DNA from: Pontibacter sp. FD36
GTDB taxonomy: Bacteria > Bacteroidota > Bacteroidia > Cytophagales > Hymenobacteraceae
Assembly: GCF_015686655.1 (NCBI RefSeq)
Contig: NZ_JADPMP010000008.1
Coordinates: forward strand, 124,001-188,000
Length of the DNA stretch: 64,000 nucleotides
Direction: 5' to 3'
Made by a program: the position numbers and the translations under genes. The notes beneath the pieces were generated by a model. It worked only from the letters and a program-made list of their open reading frames with translations. It had not been told where the DNA came from and searched no databases. Positions 1 through 9,044 of the stretch are shown piece by piece. Numbering within the stretch: position 1 is the stretch's first letter; each line of letters begins with the position of its first letter.

Positions 1-370
1 CAATCTGCTCGTAAGCCTTCGATAAACTGAAGAAGAAAGTTCTGCCTGCCGACATCACTGGCATTTAGCAAAATGGTGCAAAGCGAACTGTGAGTTCCAA
101 TTAAGAAGCGACTGTCAAGAAAAATAAAGCTAATTGAAACAGAGCTTAGAAATGTACTGAGAGGTTAAAACGAAAACTTGGTTAGTGGTGTGGTGGAAGG
201 GGCTGGGGTACCAATAAGTGCAGATTTAACAATGAATTCTGGAAATAAGCCCTTAAAGGCGGCAGAAGCGGTAATAGGATGGCAAATGGGTGGACGGAGT
301 AGCTTGGGTACTGGGCTAACTAAGAAAGTCTGGAGGCAGGCCCGCAGCTTGATGTAGACATAATCTGATA
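1..370 (+). pseudogene. Possible decayed IS110-type transposase C-terminus
   Basis: No intact gene is visible here. The frame starting at base 1 stays mostly open to about 359, with only a few stops. It reads a charged helix (KIKLIETELRNVL), then VVEGAGVPISADL, then RSSLGTGLTKKVWRQARSLM. This order resembles the C-terminal half of IS110-family transposases: a coiled region, a 'PGVG..TA' helix-hairpin-helix, then an 'SG...K...K.....LR..L' tail. The match is by eye only and the expected residues are degenerate. The rest up to about 800 shows nothing convincing. Confidence 0.3.
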
Positions 371-801
371 AATTTAACTTGTCGGGCCAGGGTTCACGTA
401 AAACCTCCTAAGCCTTCTCCTTTCTGACACAGCATGACCTGCCATTCATCAAATACGACGGGAAGGAATGCCCCAAGCTGTTAGGGGCTGGTACCTCAAC
501 TTACGCTGTAAGGCTCTGGATGTGCATTAGAACACTCGCCTTATACAGGCATTAATTTCAGTGTCAAAACCCGGGATCACAACCCCCGCGCAGGAAACCT
601 TCTTTACCTCTTTTTTAACAATTCACTGTCGCAGTAGAGGTCTTGAAGTAGGTAATCACCAGGCGCACAAACTCGTTACAAGTCCTTTGTGGCCATGCAT
701 ATTCCCCATTGTATGCGATAGATCATATTCCTGTATTTTCATAGAAGAAGCCCTGTTAACATTGATCTGCCAATAGTTTGCCGAGGTTATCAAAATCAAA
801 A

Positions 802-832
802 TTGCCCCGTTCTAAATAGTGGAACGGGGCAA
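802..832 (-). terminator. Intrinsic terminator of the C45 hydrolase gene
   Basis: A perfect 11-bp stem (802-812 with 822-832) has a 9-base loop. On the minus strand it is followed by a T-rich run. It lies about 70 bp past the stop of the minus-strand gene ending at 901. Confidence 0.75.
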
Positions 833-900
833 CTCTTTGTGCTAGGGTTAACCGGAGACAGTGTAGGCCCAGCCTGCCTTGCCAGGCTCAGCAAATGGAG

Positions 901-2103
901 CTACTGAGTGGCTTGTGACAAGAAGAAGTGTTGCTTGTACTCAGACTGATCAGGAGAGCCATGGGTTACCTGTACCGAAGGGGTTGTGCCAAGCGTGAAG
1001 ATAACTGAACTGAAGGTAAAAGCGGCAGCTTTGGGATCATAGGCTACACATACGGGAAACCGTTCATCATCTTTGGAGCGCAGGGTGCTTTTAATAAGGT
1101 CTTGCGTAAGGGGGTGGACAGAAGCAGAAAGCCGCTTTTGGAGCGCCTTGTACCGTGTCTGGCTGCTGGATGTTGTGCCAGTACCAGCCAGGATGCGCTG
1201 GTGATAGTCCTGCATCCATGGTTTCACATCGTGGTTGGCGAGTGAATGGTTCGTGTGATAGACGATTCCCTTATTTCCTGTCGGATAGAATGGTACCACC
1301 TGGTTGGCTGATGCCTCATAGTTTATCACCTCGGTTTCTGTACCAATGAGGTAGTTTTGCCCGGTTGCGTGCTTGATTGACTTGACAAATGCAAGTGCTT
1401 GCTCTCCAGATTGCTGCTGGAGTATCCCGCGTGTTACAAACGTCACAGGTAGTCCCTCCACTGAGTTGTTTAGGTCTGTAAGGGCATTGATAACCACTGC
1501 AACACCTTTACTGTTCATCCCAGCAAAGCCAATGAAACCGGCGCAGCTCATCACATACTGCTCCATGTCTTCTTCAGCGGAGACGATATGAAGTAAGACC
1601 TGGTAACCTTGCATATAGGTGTCTATATCAATATTCTGTGCTACAAAAGTCGGCTGATTATCAGAAGCAGCAATACCAATGGCACTGCAATGGTTTTTGT
1701 CTACCGAGCCATTCTTTAGTCGGTCCAAATAGCCCCAGTATTCGTCAATCAGCTGAAAAGCCAGTACATCGTCTATTTTCTGTCCTGAGCCTACAGCTAT
1801 GCCTTGTATTTCCTGCCAAAGCTGCGGTGTTGATTGTTGGATGGCTTTTTGATACTGGGAGCTAGCCAGGAAATCACTAATAACGGCATCAGGATTTTTA
1901 CCCGTGTCCTTCCGAATGCTTTCTTTCCATTTGCGGTAAACTTCGTCAATTTGTTTTTTGAGCTGAAAACCATGTTGAGTGCCGCGCTCATAACTGGTGC
2001 CGGAGAGCATTATGATTGGCACCTGAGGTTTGGATTTTGGCATGGCGGTGGCCTGACAGACCAGCATCCAGACGAACAGAAGGAATAAAGCTGTTTTTTT
2101 CAT
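901..2103 (-). CDS. Secreted C45-family Ntn-hydrolase (acyltransferase-like)
   Basis: This 400-residue protein starts with a clear signal peptide (MKKTALFLLFVWMLVCQATA). The mature part opens with a 'G.SYERG.QHG' motif. At residues 138-141 it has HCSA, where Cys139 would be the autocatalytically exposed nucleophile of the C45 family (acyl-CoA:6-aminopenicillanate acyltransferase, phospholipase B-like and related amidases). Family members cleave small amides or transfer acyl groups. The substrate here cannot be told. The protein is probably periplasmic or surface exposed. It is a single gene with its own terminator. Family assignment is good; substrate is unknown. Confidence 0.8.
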   Translation of the reverse strand: MKKTALFLLFVWMLVCQATAMPKSKPQVPIIMLSGTSYERGTQHGFQLKKQIDEVYRKWKESIRKDTGKNPDAVISDFLASSQYQKAIQQSTPQLWQEIQGIAVGSGQKIDDVLAFQLIDEYWGYLDRLKNGSVDKNHCSAIGIAASDNQPTFVAQNIDIDTYMQGYQVLLHIVSAEEDMEQYVMSCAGFIGFAGMNSKGVAVVINALTDLNNSVEGLPVTFVTRGILQQQSGEQALAFVKSIKHATGQNYLIGTETEVINYEASANQVVPFYPTGNKGIVYHTNHSLANHDVKPWMQDYHQRILAGTGTTSSSQTRYKALQKRLSASVHPLTQDLIKSTLRSKDDERFPVCVAYDPKAAAFTFSSVIFTLGTTPSVQVTHGSPDQSEYKQHFFLSQATQ

Positions 2104-2668
2104 TTTTGAAGGTGATTACTGAATTTTTAGTTATGATTTATATAAATATTTGATGGAGAAATCATGACATGTCTCCTTAAAAGACAAAAGTAGAGCATGC
2201 CTTAAAAAATGTAGTTGTAACATCCTGTCTACTTATGCTGACATAGTCTGGCAAGCAAAAGGCGCCTGTTTCGCTTTAAGGCTATCTATTTAGTAGGTGT
2301 TTTTAGTTTGGTGGTAACGTGTGTAGGAAGTCGGACAGCCCATTAACTATCCAGTTCAAGTCGTAATGCCGGTGCTATAGAAACCCAGCTTGTGTTGCAC
2401 CTAGCACAAGCTTATAAGAAGGCAACTGTTGCGCCCAAAATCCTAAGTTTGTAAAATTGGTTGAGCCATCTCGTGATTTTCACTGGTACTTAGGGAATAA
2501 TACTGGATAGCTGCCTAGTTAGGCATTGACTAATAAAGTGCTCAAATAAAAAGAACAGGAATGTACAACCAATGGTCCATCGTGTCTCCTGATCTTTGTA
2601 AAAGTAGTAGACAGGAAGTGCCGTTATGAGTAAGCACTTTCTTCATTAACTGTTTTTTTAGGTGAAAA

Positions 2669-2750
2669 CTACCGTGGCGAGTGCCAATCGCCATTTGAGT
2701 GATTAAGTAATTTGTAGTTGTATTTTACAGCTACAAGCTCGCTACGGTAG
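2669..2750. repeat. Nested inverted-repeat element, about 82 bp
   Basis: The outer arms 2669-2681 and 2738-2750 are inverted copies with 12 of 13 bases matching. Inside them is a second hairpin (about 2712-2720 with 2728-2736) of nine pairs, one of them G-T. The size and symmetry suggest a folded DNA or RNA element or a tiny non-autonomous mobile element. No target duplication was identified. Confidence 0.4.
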
Positions 2751-2827
2751 TAACTCCTTTCCTCTTTTAAATTTGTAACTGATCCTTTCGTTTCGGCCTC
2801 TCCACTTAGTAAATGTCAATTCCCATC

Positions 2828-2858
2828 AAACACTTTAAATCAGGTGTTTAAAGTGTTT
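2828..2858. terminator. Terminator-like hairpin with no adjacent gene
   Basis: A 12-bp A/T-rich perfect stem (2828-2839 with 2847-2858) has a 7-base loop and a short T-run on the plus side. No gene ends nearby on either strand, so it may be the relic of a lost gene. Confidence 0.4.
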
Positions 2859-2905
2859 TTGTTACAAGCCTTATCTGAATTTTAAATTTTTTTCTTCCTG
2901 AGACA

Positions 2906-2927
2906 GCAATTCGGGTACCCGAATTGC
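2906..2927. promoter_or_regulatory. Perfect 22-bp palindrome, possible operator
   Basis: Bases 2906-2927 form a perfect palindrome centred on GGGTACCC. A site like this usually binds a dimeric regulator. No gene start lies within 150 bp, so its partner is unknown. Confidence 0.35.
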
Positions 2928-3369
2928 AGCGTAACTAGTTGGATAATAATGATATGTCCTGGATTTTTTATGCTTCAAATGGGCGGGTCTAATACAGGTA
3001 CAGGCTCGCCTTCCGTACGACTTTCAAAATCCCAGGATATCATATAGCAATGAGAGCATATGAAGAGTGTTGACCAATGCCTGCTAGCCAATAGCGATAC
3101 TCATTTTCAGGATACACGAGCGAATGGGCGCTTGGTGCCCAATACCATCTACTGCCTCTTGGGAGGCAGCTTCCCCGACGGACCCTGCCGTTACAGGTTG
3201 TCTGTAACAAACTAACGCGCCATGCTTGTTAGCCGGGGAGTCCAACGCAGATCTGAGGAGGGGAGTGCCATACTGCCTTTTCCGCTGTATGAACATTGTG
3301 TGACAGTTGCGTGCAGGCTTCAAAACCATGTAAGACAGCTAATTTGGAGGGATATAGAAGCCAAGGAAA

Positions 3370-4794
3370 TTACAACTCGGCTTTGGCCAGATTGCCTAAC
3401 AGCCGGAGGCCGCTGTCAACGCGTTCATCCCAGAGCAGTCCGTAGTTGAGGCGCATGCAGTTGTGAAACTGCTGCTGCAGGGTAAAGATGCTGCCGGGGG
3501 CAAAGCTGACTTTCTGTTTAATGGCCTTCGCATAGAGCGAAGTAGTGTTTATATCCTGAGGCAGCTCCACCCACAGCACAAAGCCACCCTGGGGCCTGCT
3601 GGCCAGGGTGCCTGCGGGAAAGTGCTCGGCCACCGCCCGGGCGAAGTGCAGGTAGTTGGTCTTTAAGGTATGCCGGAGTTTTTTCAAGTGGTTCTCATAC
3701 CGACCCGTCTCCAGGAAACGTGCAATGACTTCCTGCGTAATGGCGGTGGAAGAGATGCTGTGAAAGAGTTTCTTGCGCAGCACCTTTTCCTTGAACTGGC
3801 CGGGTGCAACCCACCCGACGCGGTAGCCCGGTGCCAGGGTCTTTGAAACAGAGCCGCACCACAGGACCAGGCCGCTTTCATCGTAGCTTTTACAGGATTT
3901 GGGGCGGTGTGCGCCGAAGTATACATCCCCGTTCAGGTCATTTTCAATAAGCGGGACATTATACTTTTCCATCAGTCGCACAGTGGCCTCCTTGTGGGCA
4001 TCTGGCATGCAGCTTCCCAGGGGGTTGCTGAAATTGCTGATCAGCAGGCAGATTGTGATTTTGTCTTTTCGGAGGGCATCTTCCAGGGCGTTCAGGTCGA
4101 CACCGGTCTGAGGGTGCATAGGAAGCTCTAAGATTCTAAGTCCCAGCGATTGCGCCACCTGAAGCATGCCAAAAGACACGGGGCTCTCCAGGGCGATGGT
4201 GTCTCCTTTCTCTGTCAGTGCCATCAGGCAATAAGAAATCGCGCTGAGACAGCCGCTGGTGGTGATGATGTCTGCATGGCTCAGCTGACAGTCCATGGCA
4301 AAGGACCAGCGGGCGATCTGCCTTCGCAGATTTTCACTGCCCTGCGCCTTGTCATAACTCACGCCGCTACCCTGCAGTTCGCGGGTGGCCATCAGCAAGC
4401 CTTTGTTGAGTTTGGCGATCGGCAGGAGCTCATTTGCCGGGACCCCCAATGACAGCGGGAGACAACCGGCCTCGCCGAGGTTGTCATACACCCGGCTGAC
4501 CAGGGCCTCACTGTCTCCAAAGGTAGCCGTGGCATGGGGCCTGCTGGGTGTTGGGATGGCGGGAACCCGGTGGGAGGCATGCCGCACATAATAGCCGGAC
4601 TGGGGCCGGGCCTCAATCAGGAGCTTGCTTTCCAGGTGGTAATAGGCGTTGAGCGCGGTATTCTGACTGACACCGTATTCCCGGCAGATCGTGCGCAGGG
4701 AGGGCAGCCTGTCCCCGAGGCATAAGACATTACTCAGAATCTGTTGCTCGAGCATACCGGCGATGCGCAGGTACCTGAAATCCGAACGGGCCAT
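3370..4794 (-). CDS. MocR/PdxR-type GntR regulator with aminotransferase-like domain
   Basis: The 474-residue protein has an N-terminal GntR winged helix (residues about 1-75, with RLPSLRTICREYGVSQNTALNAYYHLES). A fold-type I PLP domain follows (about 110-470). The SVSKTLAPGYRVGW motif places the Schiff-base lysine at Lys318, and ENDLNGD near 284-290 is the cofactor-binding loop. MocR proteins use the aminotransferase domain to sense PLP or an amino compound and usually control a divergent gene. Here the divergent gene is the PanE-like reductase starting 188 bp away, which is the likely target. Ligand unknown. Confidence 0.88.
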   Translation of the reverse strand: MARSDFRYLRIAGMLEQQILSNVLCLGDRLPSLRTICREYGVSQNTALNAYYHLESKLLIEARPQSGYYVRHASHRVPAIPTPSRPHATATFGDSEALVSRVYDNLGEAGCLPLSLGVPANELLPIAKLNKGLLMATRELQGSGVSYDKAQGSENLRRQIARWSFAMDCQLSHADIITTSGCLSAISYCLMALTEKGDTIALESPVSFGMLQVAQSLGLRILELPMHPQTGVDLNALEDALRKDKITICLLISNFSNPLGSCMPDAHKEATVRLMEKYNVPLIENDLNGDVYFGAHRPKSCKSYDESGLVLWCGSVSKTLAPGYRVGWVAPGQFKEKVLRKKLFHSISSTAITQEVIARFLETGRYENHLKKLRHTLKTNYLHFARAVAEHFPAGTLASRPQGGFVLWVELPQDINTTSLYAKAIKQKVSFAPGSIFTLQQQFHNCMRLNYGLLWDERVDSGLRLLGNLAKAEL

Positions 4795-4981
4795 GGCATT
4801 CTTTTTTTAATTGCTACCATCAAAATTAATAAAACTGCATCTGCTATCATGTATTTCTTTTTATGAATTTTGTTTTGTCGGGAAAAGGCAAGCCTGGCAG
4901 CAGTAAGTAGGGTTTGCTTCTCAAGAAGGATTCCTGAGGGACGGGCCCGATCAGCTTCTAACCTTTTAAAGCGGAACGCAC
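4795..4981. promoter_or_regulatory. Divergent promoter region of the MocR cluster
   Basis: This 187-bp gap separates the start of the MocR regulator from the PanE-like gene on the other strand. It is A/T rich on the MocR side. It should contain both promoters and the regulator's binding sites; no individual box could be assigned. Confidence 0.45.
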
Positions 4982-5905
4982 ATGGCAGCAAAGCACATCT
5001 ACATCATCGGAGCCGGGGCGATCGGGAAAGCACTGGCTGTGTTTCTCAAAAATGCCGGCCGCAGCGTGACGCTCATCCGCGGCAGTGTGGAGGCGATAGC
5101 CGCTAAAAGGGAAAGGCTCCGCGTGTGGCTCGATGAGGAGACTACCATGGAAACAGAGGTTGAGATCACAGGGCTGTCTGCATTGCCGCTGCTGGATGGG
5201 ATTGTCGTGCTGGCCAACAAGTCCTATGGCAATGCGCAACTGGCAGAACGGCTTCGCGGGAGAACGGCAGACTCCCCGCTGGTGCTGCTTCAAAACGGCA
5301 TAGGCGTGGAGCGGGCCTTTCTGCAGGGTGGTTTCGAGCAGGTCTTCCGCTGTGTTCTTTTTGTAAGCAGTCAGGGGATAGACGAGCAAAGCGTGCGCTT
5401 CAAACCGGTGGCAGCCTGCCCGGTGGGTGTCGTATGGGGCGACCAGCACCGGCTGGAATCCATAGTCGGCGCGCTCCACACCACGAACTTCCCCTTTGTC
5501 CCCGAAAACAACCTCCGGCCGGTTGTCTGGAAAAAGGCCATCATCAACAGTGTGTTCAATACCGTGTGCCCCTTGCTGGAAACAGACAATGGCGTCTTCC
5601 ACCGGCATGAGGCGGCCAGAGGCATCGCCCGCAGCGTCATTGACGAGTGTGTTGGTGTTGCCGGCAGGGCGGGAATTATGCTGGACCCGCTGGAAGTGGA
5701 AGAGAGTCTGCTGCGGATCAGCCGGGATTCCGAGGGACAGTTTATTTCCACCTTGCAGGATATACGCCACAACAGACCGACGGAACTGGAAACCCTGAAC
5801 CTGGAGATTGTGCGCATAGCCAGTGCCCAGGACCAGGCGGCGACCGTCAGGAGGACGGGTGTTTTGGGGGAGCTGACCAAGCTAAAGGCCGAACTAAACC
5901 AGTAG
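4982..5905 (+). CDS. Ketopantoate reductase-like (PanE/ApbA family) protein
   Basis: 307 residues. The N-terminus has a Rossmann dinucleotide-binding motif (IIGAGAIGKALAVFLKNAGR). The middle contains the conserved VVWKKAIINSVFNTVCPLL segment typical of the ApbA/PanE C-terminal helical domain, with the expected lysine and asparagine. Family members reduce 2-dehydropantoate to pantoate with NADPH, but many paralogues act on other 2-keto acids. It is the first gene of a cluster divergent from a MocR regulator and has no pantothenate genes beside it, so a non-CoA role is possible. Start chosen at ATG 4982, directly before the Rossmann strand. Confidence 0.8.
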   Translation: MAAKHIYIIGAGAIGKALAVFLKNAGRSVTLIRGSVEAIAAKRERLRVWLDEETTMETEVEITGLSALPLLDGIVVLANKSYGNAQLAERLRGRTADSPLVLLQNGIGVERAFLQGGFEQVFRCVLFVSSQGIDEQSVRFKPVAACPVGVVWGDQHRLESIVGALHTTNFPFVPENNLRPVVWKKAIINSVFNTVCPLLETDNGVFHRHEAARGIARSVIDECVGVAGRAGIMLDPLEVEESLLRISRDSEGQFISTLQDIRHNRPTELETLNLEIVRIASAQDQAATVRRTGVLGELTKLKAELNQ

Positions 5906-5967
5906 CAGAGCGGATGCCCTCCAGGGGGAGAAGCAATAGCCATACACTCAATTTATCGTGTGAAAAG

Positions 5968-6711
5968 ATGAAAACGATGCTCATCACAGGGGCCAGTCGC
6001 GGCATAGGAGCGGCGACGGCCTTACTGGCCGCTGAGGCGGGCTATGCCGTCGCAGTTCATTACCACCGGCAGGAAGCCGCTGCCGCAAAAGTCGTCTCGG
6101 CAATACACGGCAAAGGGGGAAGGGCTGTTGCCATCCAGGCCGACATTTCCAGGGAAAGCGACATTGTGCGGCTGTTCTCAGAGACGGACCGGCTTCTGGG
6201 AAAGCTGACCTCTCTGGTAAACAATGCCGGAGTGCTGGAGCGGCAGATGCGCCTGGAGGAGCTGGATGCCGCCCGTTTGCAGCGCCTCTTCACGGTCAAC
6301 GTGATCGGGCAGATGCTCTGCGCCCGGGAAGCCGTCCGCCGCATGTCCGTACGGCATGGCGGCCTGGGCGGGACGATTGTTAATGTTTCTTCCGTGGCGG
6401 CCAGGACCGGGGCTCCGGGTGAATATGTGGACTATGCCGCCTCCAAGGGGGCAATCGATACCCTGACGGTCGGCCTGGCCCGGGAAGTGGCGGGGGAGGG
6501 CATTCGGGTCAATGCGGTCCGGCCCGGTTTTATCTACACCGACATCCACGCGACGGGCGGAGAACCCGGGCGGGTCGATCGCCTGCGGGACCGTATTCCC
6601 ATGCGACGGGGCGGCACGGCCCGGGAGGTGGCGGAGGCGATTCTCTGGCTGGCATCTGAAAAATCCTCGTACACCAGCGGCACCTTCCTGGAGGTGGCGG
6701 GTGGGCGATGA
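5968..6711 (+). CDS. Short-chain dehydrogenase/reductase (SDR)
   Basis: 247 residues when started at ATG 5968. This start is preferred over an upstream in-frame ATG at 5647 because the Rossmann motif TGASRGIG begins right after it. NNAG and the catalytic YAASK motif are present, with a Ser upstream in NVSS. The C-terminus (SSYTSGTFLEVAGG) is typical of classical 3-oxoacyl-ACP-reductase-like SDRs, which carry out NAD(P)H-dependent reduction of a carbonyl. The substrate is unknown. It lies 62 bp after the PanE-like gene and is probably co-transcribed. Confidence 0.88.
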   Translation: MKTMLITGASRGIGAATALLAAEAGYAVAVHYHRQEAAAAKVVSAIHGKGGRAVAIQADISRESDIVRLFSETDRLLGKLTSLVNNAGVLERQMRLEELDAARLQRLFTVNVIGQMLCAREAVRRMSVRHGGLGGTIVNVSSVAARTGAPGEYVDYAASKGAIDTLTVGLAREVAGEGIRVNAVRPGFIYTDIHATGGEPGRVDRLRDRIPMRRGGTAREVAEAILWLASEKSSYTSGTFLEVAGGR

Positions 6712-6761
6712 AGGGACCGGAGGCAGTGTGGAGCGTGACATAGCATGAACTCATATCGAAG

Positions 6762-7322
6762 ATGGAAAAATCAGCCTATCGCTTAGTGGACATACCCAGA
6801 CCGCTCTGGAAACTACACGGCAGGCGCGCGCGCTGCCTGGACCTGTGCCTGACCTATGCGGCGGCGGCGGCAGTAGCGGCTGTGAGCCTGCTGCTCTCGG
6901 CTTCCCAATCGCCCTGGGAGCGCCTGCTGCTGGTGGTACTTTCCCTGGACATCGGGGGCGGTGTGGTGAGCAACTTTACCGGAGGCACGGTGGCCTACTA
7001 CCGTGCGGAGGCCCGTTCGCCGCATGCCTTTGTCTGGGTGCATGGCCTGCAGGGCGCGGTGCTGGCGTGGATTTACGGGGAGTGGTGGGGGGAGGTAGCG
7101 GTGCTGGCTGCCCTGGCGATGGGCTTTGCGAGCCTGGTGATCCGGCTGCAGCGCACCGGTTTTCGCAGGCAGCTGGGCGTGCTGCTGTTTACCCTACTGA
7201 GTCTGGCGGCGGTGGCTGTGCCAGGACTTCCCCGACTGGGGCTTCTGCTATTGCTGTTGCTGGGTTTGAAGCTCATCCTGGGCTTTGCCGGCAACCGAAC
7301 CCATCCGGTGCTGGAAGCCTAG
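6762..7322 (+). CDS. Small integral membrane protein, function unknown
   Basis: 186 residues with about five hydrophobic segments (near residues 28-46, 55-70, 85-105, 110-127, 135-178), the last very rich in leucine. The N-terminus is basic and cytosolic-looking. I do not recognise the family. It sits 50 bp after the SDR gene and shares its high GC content and codon use, so it is probably part of the same operon. The protein-like hydrophobic pattern supports it being real. Confidence 0.65.
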   Translation: MEKSAYRLVDIPRPLWKLHGRRARCLDLCLTYAAAAAVAAVSLLLSASQSPWERLLLVVLSLDIGGGVVSNFTGGTVAYYRAEARSPHAFVWVHGLQGAVLAWIYGEWWGEVAVLAALAMGFASLVIRLQRTGFRRQLGVLLFTLLSLAAVAVPGLPRLGLLLLLLLGLKLILGFAGNRTHPVLEA

Positions 7323-7379
7323 CCGAGCGGTGCCCTTATGGCTTCGCCCGCATGATAAAAGTGTAAAAAACTAAAATGG

Positions 7380-7940
7380 ATGCATATGAAGACCACGTAC
7401 CTCTCCAGCCTGATCAAGCAGCTGGAATATTACAAAATGCTCGGCGAAAAGGCGATGGCGCAGGTGCCGGACGACATGCTGTTCTGGCAGTACAACGCCG
7501 AGAGCAACAGCATCGCTGTCATTGTCAACCACCTGGCGGGCAACATGCGCTCGCGCTTTACTGATTTCCTGACAACGGACGGGGAGAAGCCCTGGCGGAA
7601 CCGGGACGCAGAGTTTGAAAACAAATTCACCAACCGGGCCGAAGTGATGGCCTGCTGGGAAAGCGGCTGGCAGTGCCTGCTGCAGGCTGTCGGCCAGCTG
7701 CAGGAAGAGGAGCTGGAGCGTATCGTCTACATCCGCAACGACGGGCATACAGTGACTGAGGCCCTGAACCGGCAGCTGGCGCACTACCCCTACCACATCG
7801 GGCAGATCGTCTACCTTGCCAAAATGGTACAGGACGGGCAGTGGGCCTCATTATCAATACCACGCAACCGGTCCACAGCCTACAATGAGCGGAAGTTTAC
7901 GCAACACAGGGGCAGGCGCCACTTCACAGAAGATCTGTAA
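7380..7940 (+). CDS. DUF1572 (DinB-like) family protein
   Basis: About 186 residues; ATG 7386 is an equally good start. The sequence follows the DUF1572 pattern: ALMFWQ-like 'DDMLFWQYNAESNSIAVIVNHLAGNMRSRF' near the N-terminus and 'LAHYPYHIGQIVYLAKM' near the C-terminus. These give the His residues expected to bind a metal in a four-helix DinB/YfiT-like fold. DinB-like enzymes include thiol-S-transferases that use mycothiol or bacillithiol. In this cluster it is the first of two DinB-superfamily proteins. The exact reaction is unknown. Confidence 0.8.
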   Translation: MHMKTTYLSSLIKQLEYYKMLGEKAMAQVPDDMLFWQYNAESNSIAVIVNHLAGNMRSRFTDFLTTDGEKPWRNRDAEFENKFTNRAEVMACWESGWQCLLQAVGQLQEEELERIVYIRNDGHTVTEALNRQLAHYPYHIGQIVYLAKMVQDGQWASLSIPRNRSTAYNERKFTQHRGRRHFTEDL

Positions 7941-7990
7941 GAGGTCGCTGTTCCTTTCCAAAACAGAACGAAACACTAAGCCTCTGCCAA

Positions 7991-8416
7991 ATGGAGATAG
8001 AAGAGTTGCCGGGTTTTGCCAATCGCTGGCTGGGAGCCTGGACCAGACAGGAGACGGGACATTTGCTTGCCTTCTACCAGCCAGCCTGTTTTTATGCGGA
8101 CCCTGCCGTACGGCAGGGGTTAAATGGAAAAGACGCTTTGGCGGCCTACCTGGGAAAGCTGTTTTTCCGCTTTCCGGGCTGGCGTTGGGAGGTCCTGGAG
8201 CTCTGGCCTACTGAGCAGGGTTTTGCGCTGAAATGGCAGGCCGACTTTGGTTGGCGATATCCTGGCATCCGGGAAACGGGGCTGGATCTGGTGGTCCTCC
8301 GGGATGAACTCATCGAGCGCAATGAAGTCTGGTTTGACAGGTCCCGGCTTTTTGCGGAGCGGCAGTCAGGAACTGACTGGCAGTTGCCCGCTCGGGCTCA
8401 ACCGAAGGGGCTTTAA
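7991..8416 (+). CDS. SnoaL-like / NTF2-fold protein
   Basis: 141 residues. The pattern 'GFANRWLGAWTRQETGHLLAFYQPACFYADPAVRQGLNG' followed by a helix and a string of beta strands ending in EVWFDRS is typical of SnoaL-like NTF2 folds. These are small enzymes or binding proteins with a cone-shaped pocket. No catalytic residue can be assigned. It lies 50 bp downstream of DUF1572 and 34 bp upstream of the DinB gene, consistent with one transcript. Confidence 0.7.
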   Translation: MEIEELPGFANRWLGAWTRQETGHLLAFYQPACFYADPAVRQGLNGKDALAAYLGKLFFRFPGWRWEVLELWPTEQGFALKWQADFGWRYPGIRETGLDLVVLRDELIERNEVWFDRSRLFAERQSGTDWQLPARAQPKGL

Positions 8417-8450
8417 AAAAGAAAACCTTTTGCTACAAAAATTCACCTCT

Positions 8451-8951
8451 ATGGAAATACATTCGATTGATTCTTTTCTGTCTTATTATGAACGGGTCCG
8501 GGAGCGGACGCTCTGGGTCGTGGAACTTGTGCCGCCTGAACGTATGGAGTGGGTCTATTTGCCGGGTAAGTTCAGCATCGCCGACAGTATCCGGCACATC
8601 GCCGCCATTGAGCGCCTCCTGTACGCTGAAATCGTGCAAGGCAAACCCAGCTGCTATGACGGATGCGGAGCACACCTGGCTGCGGGCTATGATGACGTGC
8701 TGGCCTATTTTCAGCAGATGCATGAGGAGACCGTGGCCATCCTCCGGGAACTGACCGACGAGGACCTGCAGCGGAAGTGCGCCACACCGGGCGGAGGCGA
8801 GATCAGGGTCTGGAAATGGCTGCGGGCAATGGTCGAGCATGAAATTCACCACCGGGCGCAGCTCTACCTTTACCTGAATATGCTGGGGGTGCGAACGCCC
8901 CCCATGTTCGGGCTGACGGAAGAACAATTAAAGGAAATGATCCTCCGCTGA
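8451..8951 (+). CDS. DinB family protein
   Basis: 166 residues from ATG 8451. An open frame extends upstream to 8247 but overlaps the SnoaL-like gene, so the later start is preferred. 'SIADSIRHIAAIERLLY' and 'AMVEHEIHHRAQLYLYLNMLG' supply the three His positions of the DinB metal site on a four-helix bundle. The family includes metal-dependent thiol transferases and hydrolases. It is the second DinB-superfamily gene of the cluster. Substrate unknown. Confidence 0.83.
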   Translation: MEIHSIDSFLSYYERVRERTLWVVELVPPERMEWVYLPGKFSIADSIRHIAAIERLLYAEIVQGKPSCYDGCGAHLAAGYDDVLAYFQQMHEETVAILRELTDEDLQRKCATPGGGEIRVWKWLRAMVEHEIHHRAQLYLYLNMLGVRTPPMFGLTEEQLKEMILR

Positions 8952-9044
8952 GGAAAGCCGGTTGGGCAACGGGCAGGCATTGCTGTACAAGCAGTATCCA
9001 GGCCTGTCCGGCCAACATGCTGTAACTATCAAAAACAAAATAAA

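Larger units (their letters stand above)
2104..3369. other. Long gene-free region with several palindromes
   Basis: About 1.27 kb lies between two minus-strand genes with no convincing coding sequence. It holds a nested inverted repeat (2669-2750), a terminator-like hairpin (2828-2858), a perfect 22-bp palindrome (2906-2927) and an imperfect inverted pair around 2950-2967 and 3027-3042. Short open frames at 3084-3449 look like chance frames. It may be degraded mobile DNA, but no transposase is recognisable. Confidence 0.5.

Noticed and set aside
561..776. 71-codon plus-strand frame near the start of the window
   Set aside because: Composition is random-like, no family, no plausible promoter or partner; judged spurious.
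3190..3208. GTTACAG/CTGTAAC hairpin
   Set aside because: A 7-bp stem in a kilobase of gene-free DNA is expected by chance and has no T-run or nearby gene.
3084..3449. Short frames on both strands between the palindrome region and the MocR gene
   Set aside because: No domain, mutually overlapping, one runs into the MocR gene antisense.
4958..5943. Minus-strand frames of 270 and 190 codons opposite the PanE-like gene
   Set aside because: GC-rich antisense shadows; the plus strand has clear Rossmann and family motifs.
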